From Deltaproteobacteria bacterium (GTDB lineage: Bacteria > Myxococcota_A > UBA796 > GCA-2862545): 64,000 bases of DNA. The notes beneath the pieces were generated by a model that ran no database searches, was not told where the DNA came from, and saw nothing but the letters and a program-made list of their open reading frames with translations. Shown here in pieces: positions 9,384 to 20,305 of the stretch (its first letter is position 1; each line of letters opens with the position of its first letter). The stretch is taken from contig REDI01000002.1 in NCBI GenBank assembly GCA_007693595.1, positions 62,001 through 126,000 of the forward strand. Direction: 5' to 3'. The translations under genes and the position numbers were made by a program.

Positions 9384-10373
9384 ATGCAATCCTCCCTGCC
9401 CACCGCCAGCTTGCCAACCCATCGCGTCCAGCCCACGGCGCTCGACCCGGAGGAGCGCCTCTTCCGGCACAAGTCCAAGCCCGAGTGGGGCATCGGCGTG
9501 TGGATGGAGGAAGAGTCGAACAAGCGGCGCCTGCGCTTCGAGGACGGCCAGTTCCGTGCCTTCAAAAAGGGATTCTACCACCTCCTCAAGCCCGTCGACA
9601 CCGAGAAGGTGGACGTGCAAGAAGTCTTCGGACGGATCGTCGGTGAGCACGTCGAGGCCGTCGAGCTCAAGGCTACCGACAAACCCCCGGTCATGCCTTT
9701 CGCGGCGCAGATCGCGGTGTTCCGACACCTCTACCCCGAGGGCTTCGACAGCGAGGCCTTCGATCAGACCTGGCGCCGACCCGAGAGCGGCTCGGTGCGC
9801 AAGGCCCACCTGCACGCCGCCATGGACAAGGCCGCATTCCTCAAGAAGAAGGCGTCCCGCAAGCGCATCGAGGCCGGCGAGGCCGCCCAGCTCGCCGACG
9901 AGGCGATCAAGCTCCTTGGGTCGACCACGCTCATCACTCCCGCCAAGCTCAAGCCGCTCAAGAACCTCGACGAGGAAGGGCGGGCGGTGCTCGGTACAGC
10001 GCTGGTAGAACTCCTGCACGGCGAGGCCCGGTTCGGCAAGCGATTCAAGGCCTGGCTCACCACCCTCAACGAGCTGCACGTACCCCCGAGCTGGCGCACC
10101 GCCACCGGCTGGCTCGGCCTCGCCAAACCAACCAAGCACATGCCGATCCGCCGGAGGGTGCTCCTGCTCCAGGCCCGCGCCATCTCCCCCGTGCAGGTCC
10201 CTGCCACCCCCTCTCTCGCAGGCTACCGCCGCGCTCGGCGCGTCGCCAAGTCCACCCACAACGCCCTCGAGAAGGCAGGACTTCAACCTGAGAACCTGCT
10301 CGACGTCTACGCCTTCATCTGGGAGACCCTTCGTCCCAAGGGACAGAAGCTGGCCAAAGAGATCGGGCAATGA
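9384..10373 (+). CDS. Hypothetical protein with N-terminal DUF3553-like module
   Basis: A 329-residue basic protein. The N-terminal part (FRHKSKPEWGIGVWMEE, about residues 27-43, then LRFEDGQFRAFKKG) resembles DUF3553, a small beta module built around KPEWGxG; this assignment is by eye. The rest is helical and Lys/Arg-rich (AFLKKKASRKRIE, KLKPLKNLDEEG), compatible with nucleic acid binding. The ATG at 9384 has AGGAG five bases upstream. Its stop overlaps the NYN gene start by four bases, so the two are co-translated and probably work together. Confidence 0.75.
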   Translation: MQSSLPTASLPTHRVQPTALDPEERLFRHKSKPEWGIGVWMEEESNKRRLRFEDGQFRAFKKGFYHLLKPVDTEKVDVQEVFGRIVGEHVEAVELKATDKPPVMPFAAQIAVFRHLYPEGFDSEAFDQTWRRPESGSVRKAHLHAAMDKAAFLKKKASRKRIEAGEAAQLADEAIKLLGSTTLITPAKLKPLKNLDEEGRAVLGTALVELLHGEARFGKRFKAWLTTLNELHVPPSWRTATGWLGLAKPTKHMPIRRRVLLLQARAISPVQVPATPSLAGYRRARRVAKSTHNALEKAGLQPENLLDVYAFIWETLRPKGQKLAKEIGQ

Positions 10374-11104
10374 GCGAGCGCGAGCCCAACCTGAGCTGCT
10401 TCATCGACTACGAGAACGTCGCCTTGGGTGCGAAAGACGAGAGCCTGGCCTTCGATATCGAACGGGTGCTCACGCGCCTGCACGAGAAGGGCAAGCTGCT
10501 CGTCAAGCGCGCCTACTGTGACTGGTCTCGATACGAGTCGGCGAAGAAGCCCCTTCATGCCGCCGGTTTCGAGCTCGTCGAAGTACCGCACATCAGCTAT
10601 TCCGGCAAGAACAGCGCGGACATCCGCATGGCGGTCGACGTCATCGATCTGTGCCACACCAAGCCGCACCTCGATGGGTTCGTGATCGTCAGTGGTGACA
10701 GCGACTTCTCTCCGCTGGTCTCGAAGCTGCGCGAGAACGACAAACACGTCGTCGGGGTGGGGGTGAAGTCCTCCACGAGCAAGCTGCTGGTGGCCAACTG
10801 CGACGAGTTCGTGTTCTACGACGATCTGGTGCCTGACCAGCGGCCCGAGGGCGCGTCCGGGGATCCCGCCGAGGCCCTCGAGCTGGTCACCACAACGGCC
10901 GAGGCGCTGCTGCGCGATCGCGGCGATCCAGTCTGGGGCTCCCACATCAAGCAGGTGCTCAAGCGCAAACAGCCCCACTTCAACGAGAGCTGGTTCGGTT
11001 TCCGCAGCTTCAACGACGTGCTCGAGGCCGCCCGCGACCAGGGCCACCTCGAGATGCGCAAGGACGAGCCGTCGGGCGGATACGTCGTGCACCAGGTGCA
11101 CTGA
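10370..11104 (+). CDS. NYN-domain (LabA/DUF88-type) protein with C-terminal OST-HTH/LOTUS domain
   Basis: A 244-residue protein. Residues 8-155 form a NYN (PIN-like) domain with the acidic set Asp13 (FIDYEN), Asp84/Asp90 (NSADIRMAVD) and Asp110/Asp112 (VSGDSDF), expected to bind metal and cleave or bind RNA. Residues about 175-244 match an OST-HTH/LOTUS RNA-binding fold (GSHIKQVLKRKQPHFNE, GFRSFNDVLEAA). This NYN + OST-HTH arrangement is known in many bacteria, with roles mostly unproven. Its ATG overlaps the DUF3553-like gene stop. A candidate sigma-54 and a strong sigma-70 promoter lie ahead of the pair. Confidence 0.88.
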   Translation: MSEREPNLSCFIDYENVALGAKDESLAFDIERVLTRLHEKGKLLVKRAYCDWSRYESAKKPLHAAGFELVEVPHISYSGKNSADIRMAVDVIDLCHTKPHLDGFVIVSGDSDFSPLVSKLRENDKHVVGVGVKSSTSKLLVANCDEFVFYDDLVPDQRPEGASGDPAEALELVTTTAEALLRDRGDPVWGSHIKQVLKRKQPHFNESWFGFRSFNDVLEAARDQGHLEMRKDEPSGGYVVHQVH

Positions 11105-11130
11105 GCGCTCCAGCCCGGTAGGGGGCAGGT

Positions 11131-12108
11131 ATGTTGCTGCTCTCGCTGCTCCTGTGGGCCCACCTCGCCGTTGCCGATCCAGATGGAACACCGGCCAAGG
11201 GAGACTCGGCGGACGCCCGATGGGCGGAGGCCCTTCGCGCCGAGCGGGAGGGCCAACTCAGCGCGCTAGCCCAGGCCTGTGAAGCGCTGATCGACGCCGC
11301 GCCCTCCCACCGCCGCGCCAGCTCGTGCGCCAAGCACCTGGCAGCCCTCGACCGGCGCCGAGACGGCGCAGGCGGACTTGAACGAGCGCAGATCCTCGAA
11401 GATTCACGACGGATGCCTATCAAGCGTGCCAAGCCCCGAGTGCTGGATCTCTGGGAGGCCGCGGACACGCCTCAAGTCGTCCGTGCCGAAGCGGGGATCT
11501 GGCTGGCCTCCCGAGCCCTCGACACCCGCGACGCTCGCGAGGAGGCGCTGACCTACACCACCCCTCTCTTCGAGCAGCTCCCCTTAGACCTCCCCCTCGA
11601 TGATCGCATCCTGGCGCTCCATCGGACCGCTCTGGTCGCCGCCGGGCGCACCAAGGAGGCGGACGGGCTCCGTCCACCGAGTCCCTTCGGGCCGCCCAGC
11701 ACGACCCGCGCCGACCGGCTCCAGATCGCGCTCCGGCGAGAACGGTGGGCCGTTGCGTGTGGAGGGATCGCCGGGATCGGCGCGCTCCTACTCCTGCCCG
11801 GCGTCGCCGGGTGGCGGCGCGCGCCCCGTCCGACCCTGCTGGGCCTGCTGCCCATCGGGATCGCCTTCACCGGCGGCTACCTGGTCGCGGAGGGTTGGGA
11901 GCACGGAGCGGGGGAGGCCCTGATCGGGCTAGGCGTCGGCGTCGCGGCCCTCCACCTGCTCACGTTGGGGCTCGGCAAGCTCCTCGTCAGGACCCGCCAC
12001 GCCCGCTGGCTGCGCCCCGTGGTCGCCGTCGTCAGCGGGCTCACCACCGCCGCCCTGGCCTACCTCGCCCTGTGGTGGGTCGATGCCCTCGACTGGATCG
12101 GGCTCTAG
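11131..12108 (+). CDS. Envelope protein with signal peptide and C-terminal membrane segments
   Basis: A 325-residue protein starting with a signal peptide (MLLLSLLLWAHLAVAD). A helical, probably TPR-like periplasmic region (ALAQACEALIDAAPSHRRASS) runs to about residue 200, then about four hydrophobic segments: around 206-225 (VACGGIAGIGALLLLPGVAG), 232-250, 260-285 and 295-322. The SD-like GGGGGCAGG lies just before the ATG at 11131. No family recognised. Its last 180 bases are overlapped by the 3' end of the convergent membrane protein gene. Confidence 0.7.
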   Translation: MLLLSLLLWAHLAVADPDGTPAKGDSADARWAEALRAEREGQLSALAQACEALIDAAPSHRRASSCAKHLAALDRRRDGAGGLERAQILEDSRRMPIKRAKPRVLDLWEAADTPQVVRAEAGIWLASRALDTRDAREEALTYTTPLFEQLPLDLPLDDRILALHRTALVAAGRTKEADGLRPPSPFGPPSTTRADRLQIALRRERWAVACGGIAGIGALLLLPGVAGWRRAPRPTLLGLLPIGIAFTGGYLVAEGWEHGAGEALIGLGVGVAALHLLTLGLGKLLVRTRHARWLRPVVAVVSGLTTAALAYLALWWVDALDWIGL

Positions 12109-12501
12109 CCCTGTCGCGGGATCCACGACCGACGACTCGCTGAACCAGCGCCCGGACTCCGGGTCACCCCAGAGGCCGTAGAGCACCACCACCCCCACCA
12201 GAAAGAAGGGAGAGCAGAGCAGGGCGATCGAGATGAACGTCGCGCTGACGCGAGCCGCAGGCGCGCCCATCCAGACCCCGAACCCGCTCCCCGCAGACGC
12301 CAGGACCGCGATCATCCAGATCGCGAACATCAAGAGCCCCACCGAGATCCCGAGCGACCAGTCCCCCCCGAGCATGGGATCCAAGAAGGCAGACGTCGCG
12401 ACCACGCTCGCCGAGCCCAGCCCTCCCAGGGCGGTCAACCCCGCGGCGAGCGCGAGAGCGAGGGCGGCGATCTTGGGTCCGAGCGGCGGAGATGAGGACA
12501 A
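11929..12501 (-). CDS. Small integral membrane protein, TTG start
   Basis: A 190-residue protein with three clear transmembrane segments: KIAALALALAAGLTALGGLG, then GISVGLLMFAIWMIAVLASA and ATFISIALLCSPFFLVGVVV. The TTG at 12501 has GAGGGAG five bases upstream; no ATG or GTG fits better. The hydrophobic part ends near 12130. The remaining 60 codons run antisense through the end of the upstream plus-strand gene and have a Gly/Glu/Asp-rich composition, so the C-terminal tail may simply reflect a missing stop codon in GC-rich DNA. No family recognised. Confidence 0.5.
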   Translation of the reverse strand: MSSSPPLGPKIAALALALAAGLTALGGLGSASVVATSAFLDPMLGGDWSLGISVGLLMFAIWMIAVLASAGSGFGVWMGAPAARVSATFISIALLCSPFFLVGVVVLYGLWGDPESGRWFSESSVVDPATGLEPDPVEGIDPPQGEVGQGGGGEPADDGDHGAQPAGVAGPDEELAEPQREQVEGRDADA

Positions 12502-12832
12502 ACGGGCTCCCTCATGGCAGGCTGTTAGGGGACCTCGCCTCGCCCGGTTCGCTCTGCGACTCCTGGCCTTGCCCAGGTCGTGGGTCACGGGCTTCCTCAC
12601 GACCCCTCTTAACGTATCACCCAGAAGCCGCCGGCCTGCGCCGCGCTCGGCCCCTACCCCCATAGCCTGCGAGACCCCAGGCGACCTATCCTGAGCGACA
12701 GGAGCGATCGGCAGTTCGGGCATCGGCTCAACGAGAGCGCAGAAGGTGCGGGGGTGAAGCCTCTGCGAGGTTCCGTCCGGGGGGCCCGCCTGATAGGCTG
12801 TGCCCTGCCGGCCCAACCGCCCTGGGAGTCCT
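12502..12832. other. Intergenic region between divergent genes
   Basis: About 330 bases between the TTG-start membrane protein gene (minus) and the TPR lipoprotein gene (plus). No coding frame with good composition and no RNA gene was seen. AT-richer spots at 12610-12620 (TTAACGTATCA) and 12790-12797 (TGATAGGC) are the likely promoter positions, but neither has a convincing -35 element. Confidence 0.4.
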
Positions 12833-14455
12833 ATGCGTCGCCTCTCTCTCTTCCTCGTTCTGATGGCCTGCCAGCCCTCGATCTACAAGTCCGCTCAGAC
12901 CTTGAGCGCCGCGGGCAACTACCTCGAAGCAACAGATCTGCTACTACCCGCCTCAGCCCAAGGCGACCGACGAGCACGCGAGTTGTTGCCCGAGATCGCA
13001 CAAAGTGCCTACCGCATGGAGCTCGACCGCGCCCACGAAGCCGAAGCAGCCGACGACCTCCCCGCCTCCCTCGATAGCTATGACCGACTGCTCGCCCTCG
13101 AGACCCGCGTCAAACAGGCGAGGGGGCCCTCCCTGCCCCCTCACGTGCACAGCGAGCGCAAGGACGTCGCCAAACGCACCGCCGTCTTCTACTTCAAGCG
13201 CGGCAAGATCGCCTTCGAGGACGGCCGCACCCACGACGCCCTCCAGCACTGGCAGCGGGCCGATCGGATCGACAGCGAAGCCTCCGAAGCCCATCTCAAG
13301 ATCCCCATGGCGCTCACCACCCTCGGTGATGAGGCCCGCGAGGCGCACCGCTACCGCGAGGCGCTCGCCCGCTACGAAGAAGCCGTCCAGCTCGGGGGAG
13401 GCGACCGCGCGGCGGGGTGGGCGGCCTCGATCCACGCGGCCTACGGTCGCTATGCCCTACGCAAAGGAGCGTGCCGACGGGCGGTCGAGGAGCTGACCAT
13501 CGCCAGCGCCATGCCTTTCGATGTACGGCTGGCCCGCGATCTGGATCGCGCCCGTGAGTGCGCCGTCCGCGAGGTCGTGGTGCATCCCTTCACCGACCGA
13601 GTCGAGGGCGGGATCGATGACCCGAACCTCGCCACCCAGCTCGTGGATCAGATCGCGCACTACGTTCGGACCAACGGCAGCACCTACATCCGGCTCATCG
13701 ATCCCGAGTCCCCCAACGCCCAGACCAAAGTCACCCGCGACCGCCAACGGATCGACGTCGAGGGTCACCTCAGCCGGCTCCGGATCGAGCAGCCCGAGCC
13801 TCAGACCTCATCCCGCACGGCACCGGGCCGGATCCTGGTCCCGTGCAGCGCGGGGGGGGAGCCCCGCTGCGAAGAGGAGCTGACCGTCGCCTTCGAGCTC
13901 ACCGAGACCCGACTGCGGGTCGATCTAGCAGGCTCCCTCAAGGTGGTCGATCGTCACAGCGGGGAGCAGCTCACGCTTCGCCCCCTTGACATGCACCTCG
14001 ACAAGGTCCGTCGCCAGGCCAACCCCACCCGGATCACCGATCTGCGCGGCTTCGTGATCGAGGCCGACATCGCCCGGACCACCTCGCCGACCTCGACCCG
14101 CGTCGCGATGGCCGAGGACATCCTGCCCTGGTTCGGCGATCCTGAGCCTCTGCCCGATCCGGTCAGCGTGCTCGACGAGGCCGTCGTGCGACTCGCCGCC
14201 GCCGCGGCCGACGCTGTCCTCGCGACCGTCGATCAAGAGCCCGAGCTTCCCGAGCCCGAGACGCTTCACCTCTTCCCGCCGATCACCACCGCCGACGAGA
14301 TCACCTTCGGCGACGCCCCCCTCCGCCACGAGGCACGCGACGATCCCGCAGCACCCACCGACGTCGAAACCCCCGAAGATCCTTTGGACGAGCCCGCACA
14401 AGAGCTCGACGAAGCAGACGGCGAGGGTCCGCTCTTCTCCGAAGAGGAGCCCTGA
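12833..14455 (+). CDS. TPR-containing predicted lipoprotein
   Basis: A 540-residue protein with lipobox LMAC (signal MRRLSLFLVLMAC). Residues about 15-230 are helical repeats of TPR type (GKIAFEDGRTHDALQHWQRA, EAHRYREALARYEEAVQLG). Residues about 235-470 form a mixed domain (VREVVVHPFTDRVEGGIDD, IRLIDPESP) resembling the CsgG/curli-assembly type of outer-membrane accessory lipoprotein; that similarity is weak. The C-terminus is Glu/Pro/Asp-rich. The ATG at 12833 has GGGAG four bases upstream. Confidence 0.7.
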   Translation: MRRLSLFLVLMACQPSIYKSAQTLSAAGNYLEATDLLLPASAQGDRRARELLPEIAQSAYRMELDRAHEAEAADDLPASLDSYDRLLALETRVKQARGPSLPPHVHSERKDVAKRTAVFYFKRGKIAFEDGRTHDALQHWQRADRIDSEASEAHLKIPMALTTLGDEAREAHRYREALARYEEAVQLGGGDRAAGWAASIHAAYGRYALRKGACRRAVEELTIASAMPFDVRLARDLDRARECAVREVVVHPFTDRVEGGIDDPNLATQLVDQIAHYVRTNGSTYIRLIDPESPNAQTKVTRDRQRIDVEGHLSRLRIEQPEPQTSSRTAPGRILVPCSAGGEPRCEEELTVAFELTETRLRVDLAGSLKVVDRHSGEQLTLRPLDMHLDKVRRQANPTRITDLRGFVIEADIARTTSPTSTRVAMAEDILPWFGDPEPLPDPVSVLDEAVVRLAAAAADAVLATVDQEPELPEPETLHLFPPITTADEITFGDAPLRHEARDDPAAPTDVETPEDPLDEPAQELDEADGEGPLFSEEEP

Positions 14456-14569
14456 GGCTCGTACTCTGGGTTACGGATAGTTGCGGCGAGCGCTCAATAG
14501 GCTATGGACAACCTGAGCCCCTCGGGATCAGCCCGAGCTTGGTTCACGTCCTCTCACGAAAAGAGCCCC

Positions 14570-14761
14570 ATGATACGCAGTCTCAAGGAGTTGCAGCCCG
14601 ACCTGAGCTGGCACGTCCCGCACCTCGACAAGGCGCCACGTCCCCGCCCTCACCTCAGCCGGTCCCTGACCCGACCGCTCTACCGACCGCTCCGGCGCCC
14701 CGAGCTCGTCCATCCCAACCCGAGCAAGCACGCGCCCTTCGAAGAGCCTCTCGCGGCCTGA
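14570..14761 (+). CDS. Possible small Pro/Arg/His-rich protein
   Basis: A 63-codon frame (MIRSLKELQPDLSWHVPHLD at the start) ending ten bases before the ftsH stop on the other strand. An in-frame ATG at 14504 would add 22 residues. The AAGAG before 14570 is a weak ribosome site. Composition is rich in Pro, Arg and His, and no family is recognised. It fills an otherwise empty 314-base gap, so it is listed as possible only. Confidence 0.3.
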   Translation: MIRSLKELQPDLSWHVPHLDKAPRPRPHLSRSLTRPLYRPLRRPELVHPNPSKHAPFEEPLAA

Positions 14762-14770
14762 TCGAGCGAT

Positions 14771-16707
<1,937 letters not shown>

Positions 16708-16711
<4 letters not shown>

Positions 16712-18261
16712 GGGCGAGGCTCCCAGCCAGCCTCTTCATCGAGGACCTGCAAGGTGCGCTTATACAAAAAGCGGGCTTGCTTGAGGTTGTCGCCGATGGC
16801 GACGATCCCGAGCTTGCCAAACTCTGAGAGGGCACCGATGAGATGGAAGACCACGCCGCGCTCCGTGGGGCCGTGAAAGTGCAGCCCGTGATAGACAACG
16901 ATGTCCACGAGGTCCTCGGGCAGCAAGCCCCGGTAGCGATCCGCCTGTAGCGTATCGGTAGCAAAGTAGAACTTTGGACGACCGCTCGGAGCATAGAACA
17001 GGCCGTCGTCGTGGTTCAGCTCACCGGAGGTCAGGAACTTGAGCGTGAGGAAGGGGTGGGTCGTGCCGCCCTTACGAAGGTTGACCTCGATGGCCTTGTG
17101 CACCCAGCCCCGCGAGGTCTGCACGCTCATGAAGTCAATCGCGAAGCGCCCGATCACGCCCCGGCGCGCCAAGGCCGACGCCACCTTCGCCCCGGAACGC
17201 TGCAGAGCCAGCCGGTAGGCATCGGCCGCAGGGAAGGTGCAGCCCTCGAAGATCTGCTGATCGACGCCCCCGAGCACCTGGTCGTGGGTCGAGATCACCT
17301 GGGGCTCGCCGATCGCGTTGATTCGACACTGCACGGAGGGTGAAGCCTTCCGATCGCCCTCGACAAAGGCTTCGACGATGCCACCCATCTCTTGAAACTT
17401 CTCTTCGAAGGTGGACCACCGCTCCGAGGGTGCCACGAACTGAAGCTGATAGGGGAGCCGGTCGAGGATCTGATCGCGCAGCCCGACCTCGCTCTCGCCA
17501 CCGTCGAGGTCTTCGTAGCGGAAGATCGCGTTGCCTTCGCCCGAGAAGCCCTCGTTGAGCTTGACGACCGCCCGCCGGGCTGTGGGATCGCGGCGCTTGA
17601 TGTCGGCGAGGGCGGTGGCGATCTCGTGGGCGGTACGCAGGCGCTCATGACCGTAGGGCAAGTCGATGCCTGCCTCGCGAAAGATCTCGCGACAGCCGGA
17701 CTTGGAGCCTAGATCATTCAGCCGCGGGTCGACCGAGTGTAGCGGCACCCCGAGCCGAACCGCCAGGGTCCGCTCGAGCGCCGTGCTGTTGAAGCAGACC
17801 AAGTGCGCGCGGTCGGGGGTTCGGATCTCTTGGATGACCCTCCGCAGGAGCCTTGGGCGATCGATGATCTTCTGCGAGAGGGGCACGCGGCTCGAGTCGC
17901 CGCAGTGGAGCATGACGAGGCGCTGGCGCGCGTGGGTGTTGGGCACCCCTGGCAGGAGCGAGAGGTAGTAGTCGACCACCTTGGGGTCGATCTGCTGGCT
18001 CGTGACGTAGATCATACGGGTTCGCGGCTGGCGGAGCAGCATGAGGTTGACCAGCATGCGCTCTTCGTAGTGCCAAACCCCGGTGATCTTGGAGAGCTCG
18101 CGCGGGTCGAGGGACAAGGAGGGCACGACGACCACGTCTTGGGGCTGGTTCGGATCACGCGACAACGCACGATACAGCGCCACCGAGCTCGCCTGCAGGC
18201 GATCCCAGATGGCGAGCTCTTGCGGGGAACCGGGGGCAGGCCACGTCATAGGGGCGACCAT
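16708..18261 (-). CDS. ATP-grasp ligase related to pheganomycin peptide ligase PGM1
   Basis: A protein of about 517 residues. An N-terminal pre-ATP-grasp region ([20 protein letters not shown]) is followed by an ATP-grasp core with [14 protein letters not shown] (about 233-245) and the metal-binding [15 protein letters not shown] (about 390-404). This arrangement is that of the PGM1-related peptide ligases, which join a carboxylate (often an N-capping amino acid) to a peptide or amine using ATP. The substrate is unknown. The start is uncertain: ATG at 18261 is chosen, with ATG at 18249 and 18297 as alternatives, none with a strong ribosome site. It is translationally coupled to ftsH (ATGA, 16708-16711). 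Confidence 0.78.
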
Positions 18262-18462
18262 ACCCCGGTCGGCGCCCGAGGCCCATCGCATCAACACGAC
18301 CGACCGTAGGACGGAGGTCGAGGATCGGCACCTACGTAGTTTTCCCTAAGGCCGACCCGTTCCGTATGAGATACGCTAGGATTGGGCCTAGCCTATGCTT
18401 CCCGAGCATCGTCTAACGTCTTTAACTCTTTCTCATTTCTCAACGAACTTCCAGCGCTTTTC

Positions 18463-19779
18463 ATGAACGACCACCGGCTCCCTCACCAAGCCTCAGAACT
18501 CGACCGCCCCTCCCTGCTCTCGGTCCTCGCAAGCGAGGCCGCTTCGCAGATCCCGGCGAATAAGGAACGGCTGGCGAACGTCGACCGCGACAAGCGCATG
18601 AAGCTGCTGCAGTCCGCGGCCAACCAAGTGCTCCAGCGCGTCGCGGCCGAGAACGAGATCGTGCTGGACACCGCGGAGCTCGCTTGGACGGTGGAGCTCG
18701 TGCTCGACGAGCTGATAGGCTTTGGCCCTATCGGCCGCTTTCTGCGAGATGAGCAGGTCGACGAGATCATGGTCAACGGTCCCCGCGAGGTCTGGGTCGA
18801 GGCCAAGGGCAAAATCCACCCCACCACCGTCCGCTTCGAAGACGACAACCACGTGCTCGAGATCATCCACCGGATCACCGATCCCCTCGGCCGCGATATC
18901 AACGAGAAGCGTCCCTTCGTCGACGCCCGCTTGCCCGATGGGAGCCGGGTCAACTGCATCATCCCTCCCTTGGCCATCGACGGGCCCTCGATCACGATCC
19001 GAAAGTTCAAGAAGGATCGCATCACCATCGACGATCTCGTCAAGTTCGGCACGCTCACGCAGCCCATGGCTGACTTCTTGGCCGCATGTGTCCGCGGAAA
19101 GCTGAACATCGTTATTTCGGGCGGCACGGGTTCGGGCAAGACCACCACCCTCAACGTGCTGTCGAACTTCGTACCCGACGGCGAGCGCATCGTCACCATC
19201 GAGGACGCGGCGGAGCTCCAGCTCCAAAAGCGCCACGTCGTGCGCCTCGAGGCCCGACCCGCCGATCTCGATGGCTCAGGGCGGGTCTCGATCCGCGACT
19301 TGGTCAAGAACTCCCTACGCATGCGACCCGACCGAGTCATCGTCGGCGAGATCCGAGGCGCCGAGGCCTTCGACATGCTTCAGGCCATGAACACCGGCCA
19401 CGACGGCTCGCTCACCACCGGCCACGCCAACACGCCCCGCGACATGATCCGCCGCATCGAGTCCATGTGCATGATGGCCGACGCCGGGATCCCCCTCGTC
19501 GCGATCCGCGAGCAGATCGCGAGCGGCGTACACCTGCTGATCCAACAGTCGCGGCTCCCGGACGGCAGCCGACGGCTCACCCATGTCACCGAGATCCAGG
19601 GCATGGAAGGCCAGGTCGTCACGCTGTCCGACCTCTTCATCTTCCGGTACCGAGGCAAGGGATCCGACGGCCGTATCTTCGGGCAGCTCGAGCCCACCGG
19701 CATGCGCCCCAAGTTCGAAGAGCACCTCGGCCACCATGGGGTCCGCCTCGACTCCTCCATGTTCCGCCACAGCAACTAA
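18463..19779 (+). CDS. cpaF: CpaF/TadA-type secretion ATPase
   Basis: A 438-residue hexameric ATPase of the type II/IV secretion superfamily, as used by Tad pilus systems. An N-terminal helical domain leads to RFEDDNHVLEIIHRI and a RecA-like core with Walker A GGTGSGKTT, Asp box TIEDAAELQLQ, Walker B RMRPDRVIVGEIRG and the His box GHDGSLTTGHANTP. No other tad genes (tadB, tadC, cpaB, cpaC, flp) lie in the window, so it is an orphan here. The upstream 18320-18460 stretch is AT-richer with a short inverted repeat (CTAGG/CCTAG, 18375-18389) and may hold the promoter. The ATG at 18463 has no good SD. Confidence 0.9.
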   Translation: MNDHRLPHQASELDRPSLLSVLASEAASQIPANKERLANVDRDKRMKLLQSAANQVLQRVAAENEIVLDTAELAWTVELVLDELIGFGPIGRFLRDEQVDEIMVNGPREVWVEAKGKIHPTTVRFEDDNHVLEIIHRITDPLGRDINEKRPFVDARLPDGSRVNCIIPPLAIDGPSITIRKFKKDRITIDDLVKFGTLTQPMADFLAACVRGKLNIVISGGTGSGKTTTLNVLSNFVPDGERIVTIEDAAELQLQKRHVVRLEARPADLDGSGRVSIRDLVKNSLRMRPDRVIVGEIRGAEAFDMLQAMNTGHDGSLTTGHANTPRDMIRRIESMCMMADAGIPLVAIREQIASGVHLLIQQSRLPDGSRRLTHVTEIQGMEGQVVTLSDLFIFRYRGKGSDGRIFGQLEPTGMRPKFEEHLGHHGVRLDSSMFRHSN

Positions 19780-19833
19780 GCGATCCCACGCCTTCTTCTG
19801 GGGCAAGGGGTCGACAGTGGGAAGTCGGCGACG

Positions 19834-20094
19834 TCAGCCCTCGGTGTCACCTTCAGACTCGGGGTCGAAGAGCCGACGCGCGACCTTGAGGAACTCCGGT
19901 AGCTCGATGGTGCCGGAGTGATCCTCGTCGATGGCCTCGAAGGTCATCTCGATGTCAGAGTCGCGCGCGTCGGGGAAATAGGAGCGGCACAGCTCGCGAA
20001 ACTCTTCGAGGTTCATGTTCCGACGGCTGGGGTTGTGAAAGCGATCGAAGATCGACGTGTAGAGATGGGCGAGCAGCGCTTCATCTGCGGTCAT
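19834..20094 (-). CDS. EF-hand calcium-binding protein
   Basis: An 86-residue acidic cytoplasmic protein. The loop DEDHSGTIELPE (about residues 55-66) is a canonical EF-hand with oxygen ligands at positions 1, 3, 5 and 12 and Gly at position 6. A first, degenerate EF-hand lies at about 20-33 (NPSRRNMNLEEF). It probably binds one Ca2+. It is convergent with cpaF, with 54 bases between stops. The ATG at 20094 is preceded by GGGGA. Confidence 0.8.
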   Translation of the reverse strand: MTADEALLAHLYTSIFDRFHNPSRRNMNLEEFRELCRSYFPDARDSDIEMTFEAIDEDHSGTIELPEFLKVARRLFDPESEGDTEG

Positions 20095-20305
20095 CTGGGG
20101 TCCCCGGGAGCGAGTATTGTGCGTCCATCGCAGCCCGCACGCCGTAACACCGTTCAGCCGCCTCGCTCAAGTGGAGCCCGACAGGCCGCGAAAGAGTGTG
20201 GCGAACACCCTCTACTACAAAATCGATCTCCAGGTGAGAGAGTCGGCCGCCCCGCTCGTTCCTCCAGGCAGAGCAGCCCCGAAAACATCAAACCCTGGAG
20301 CTTCG

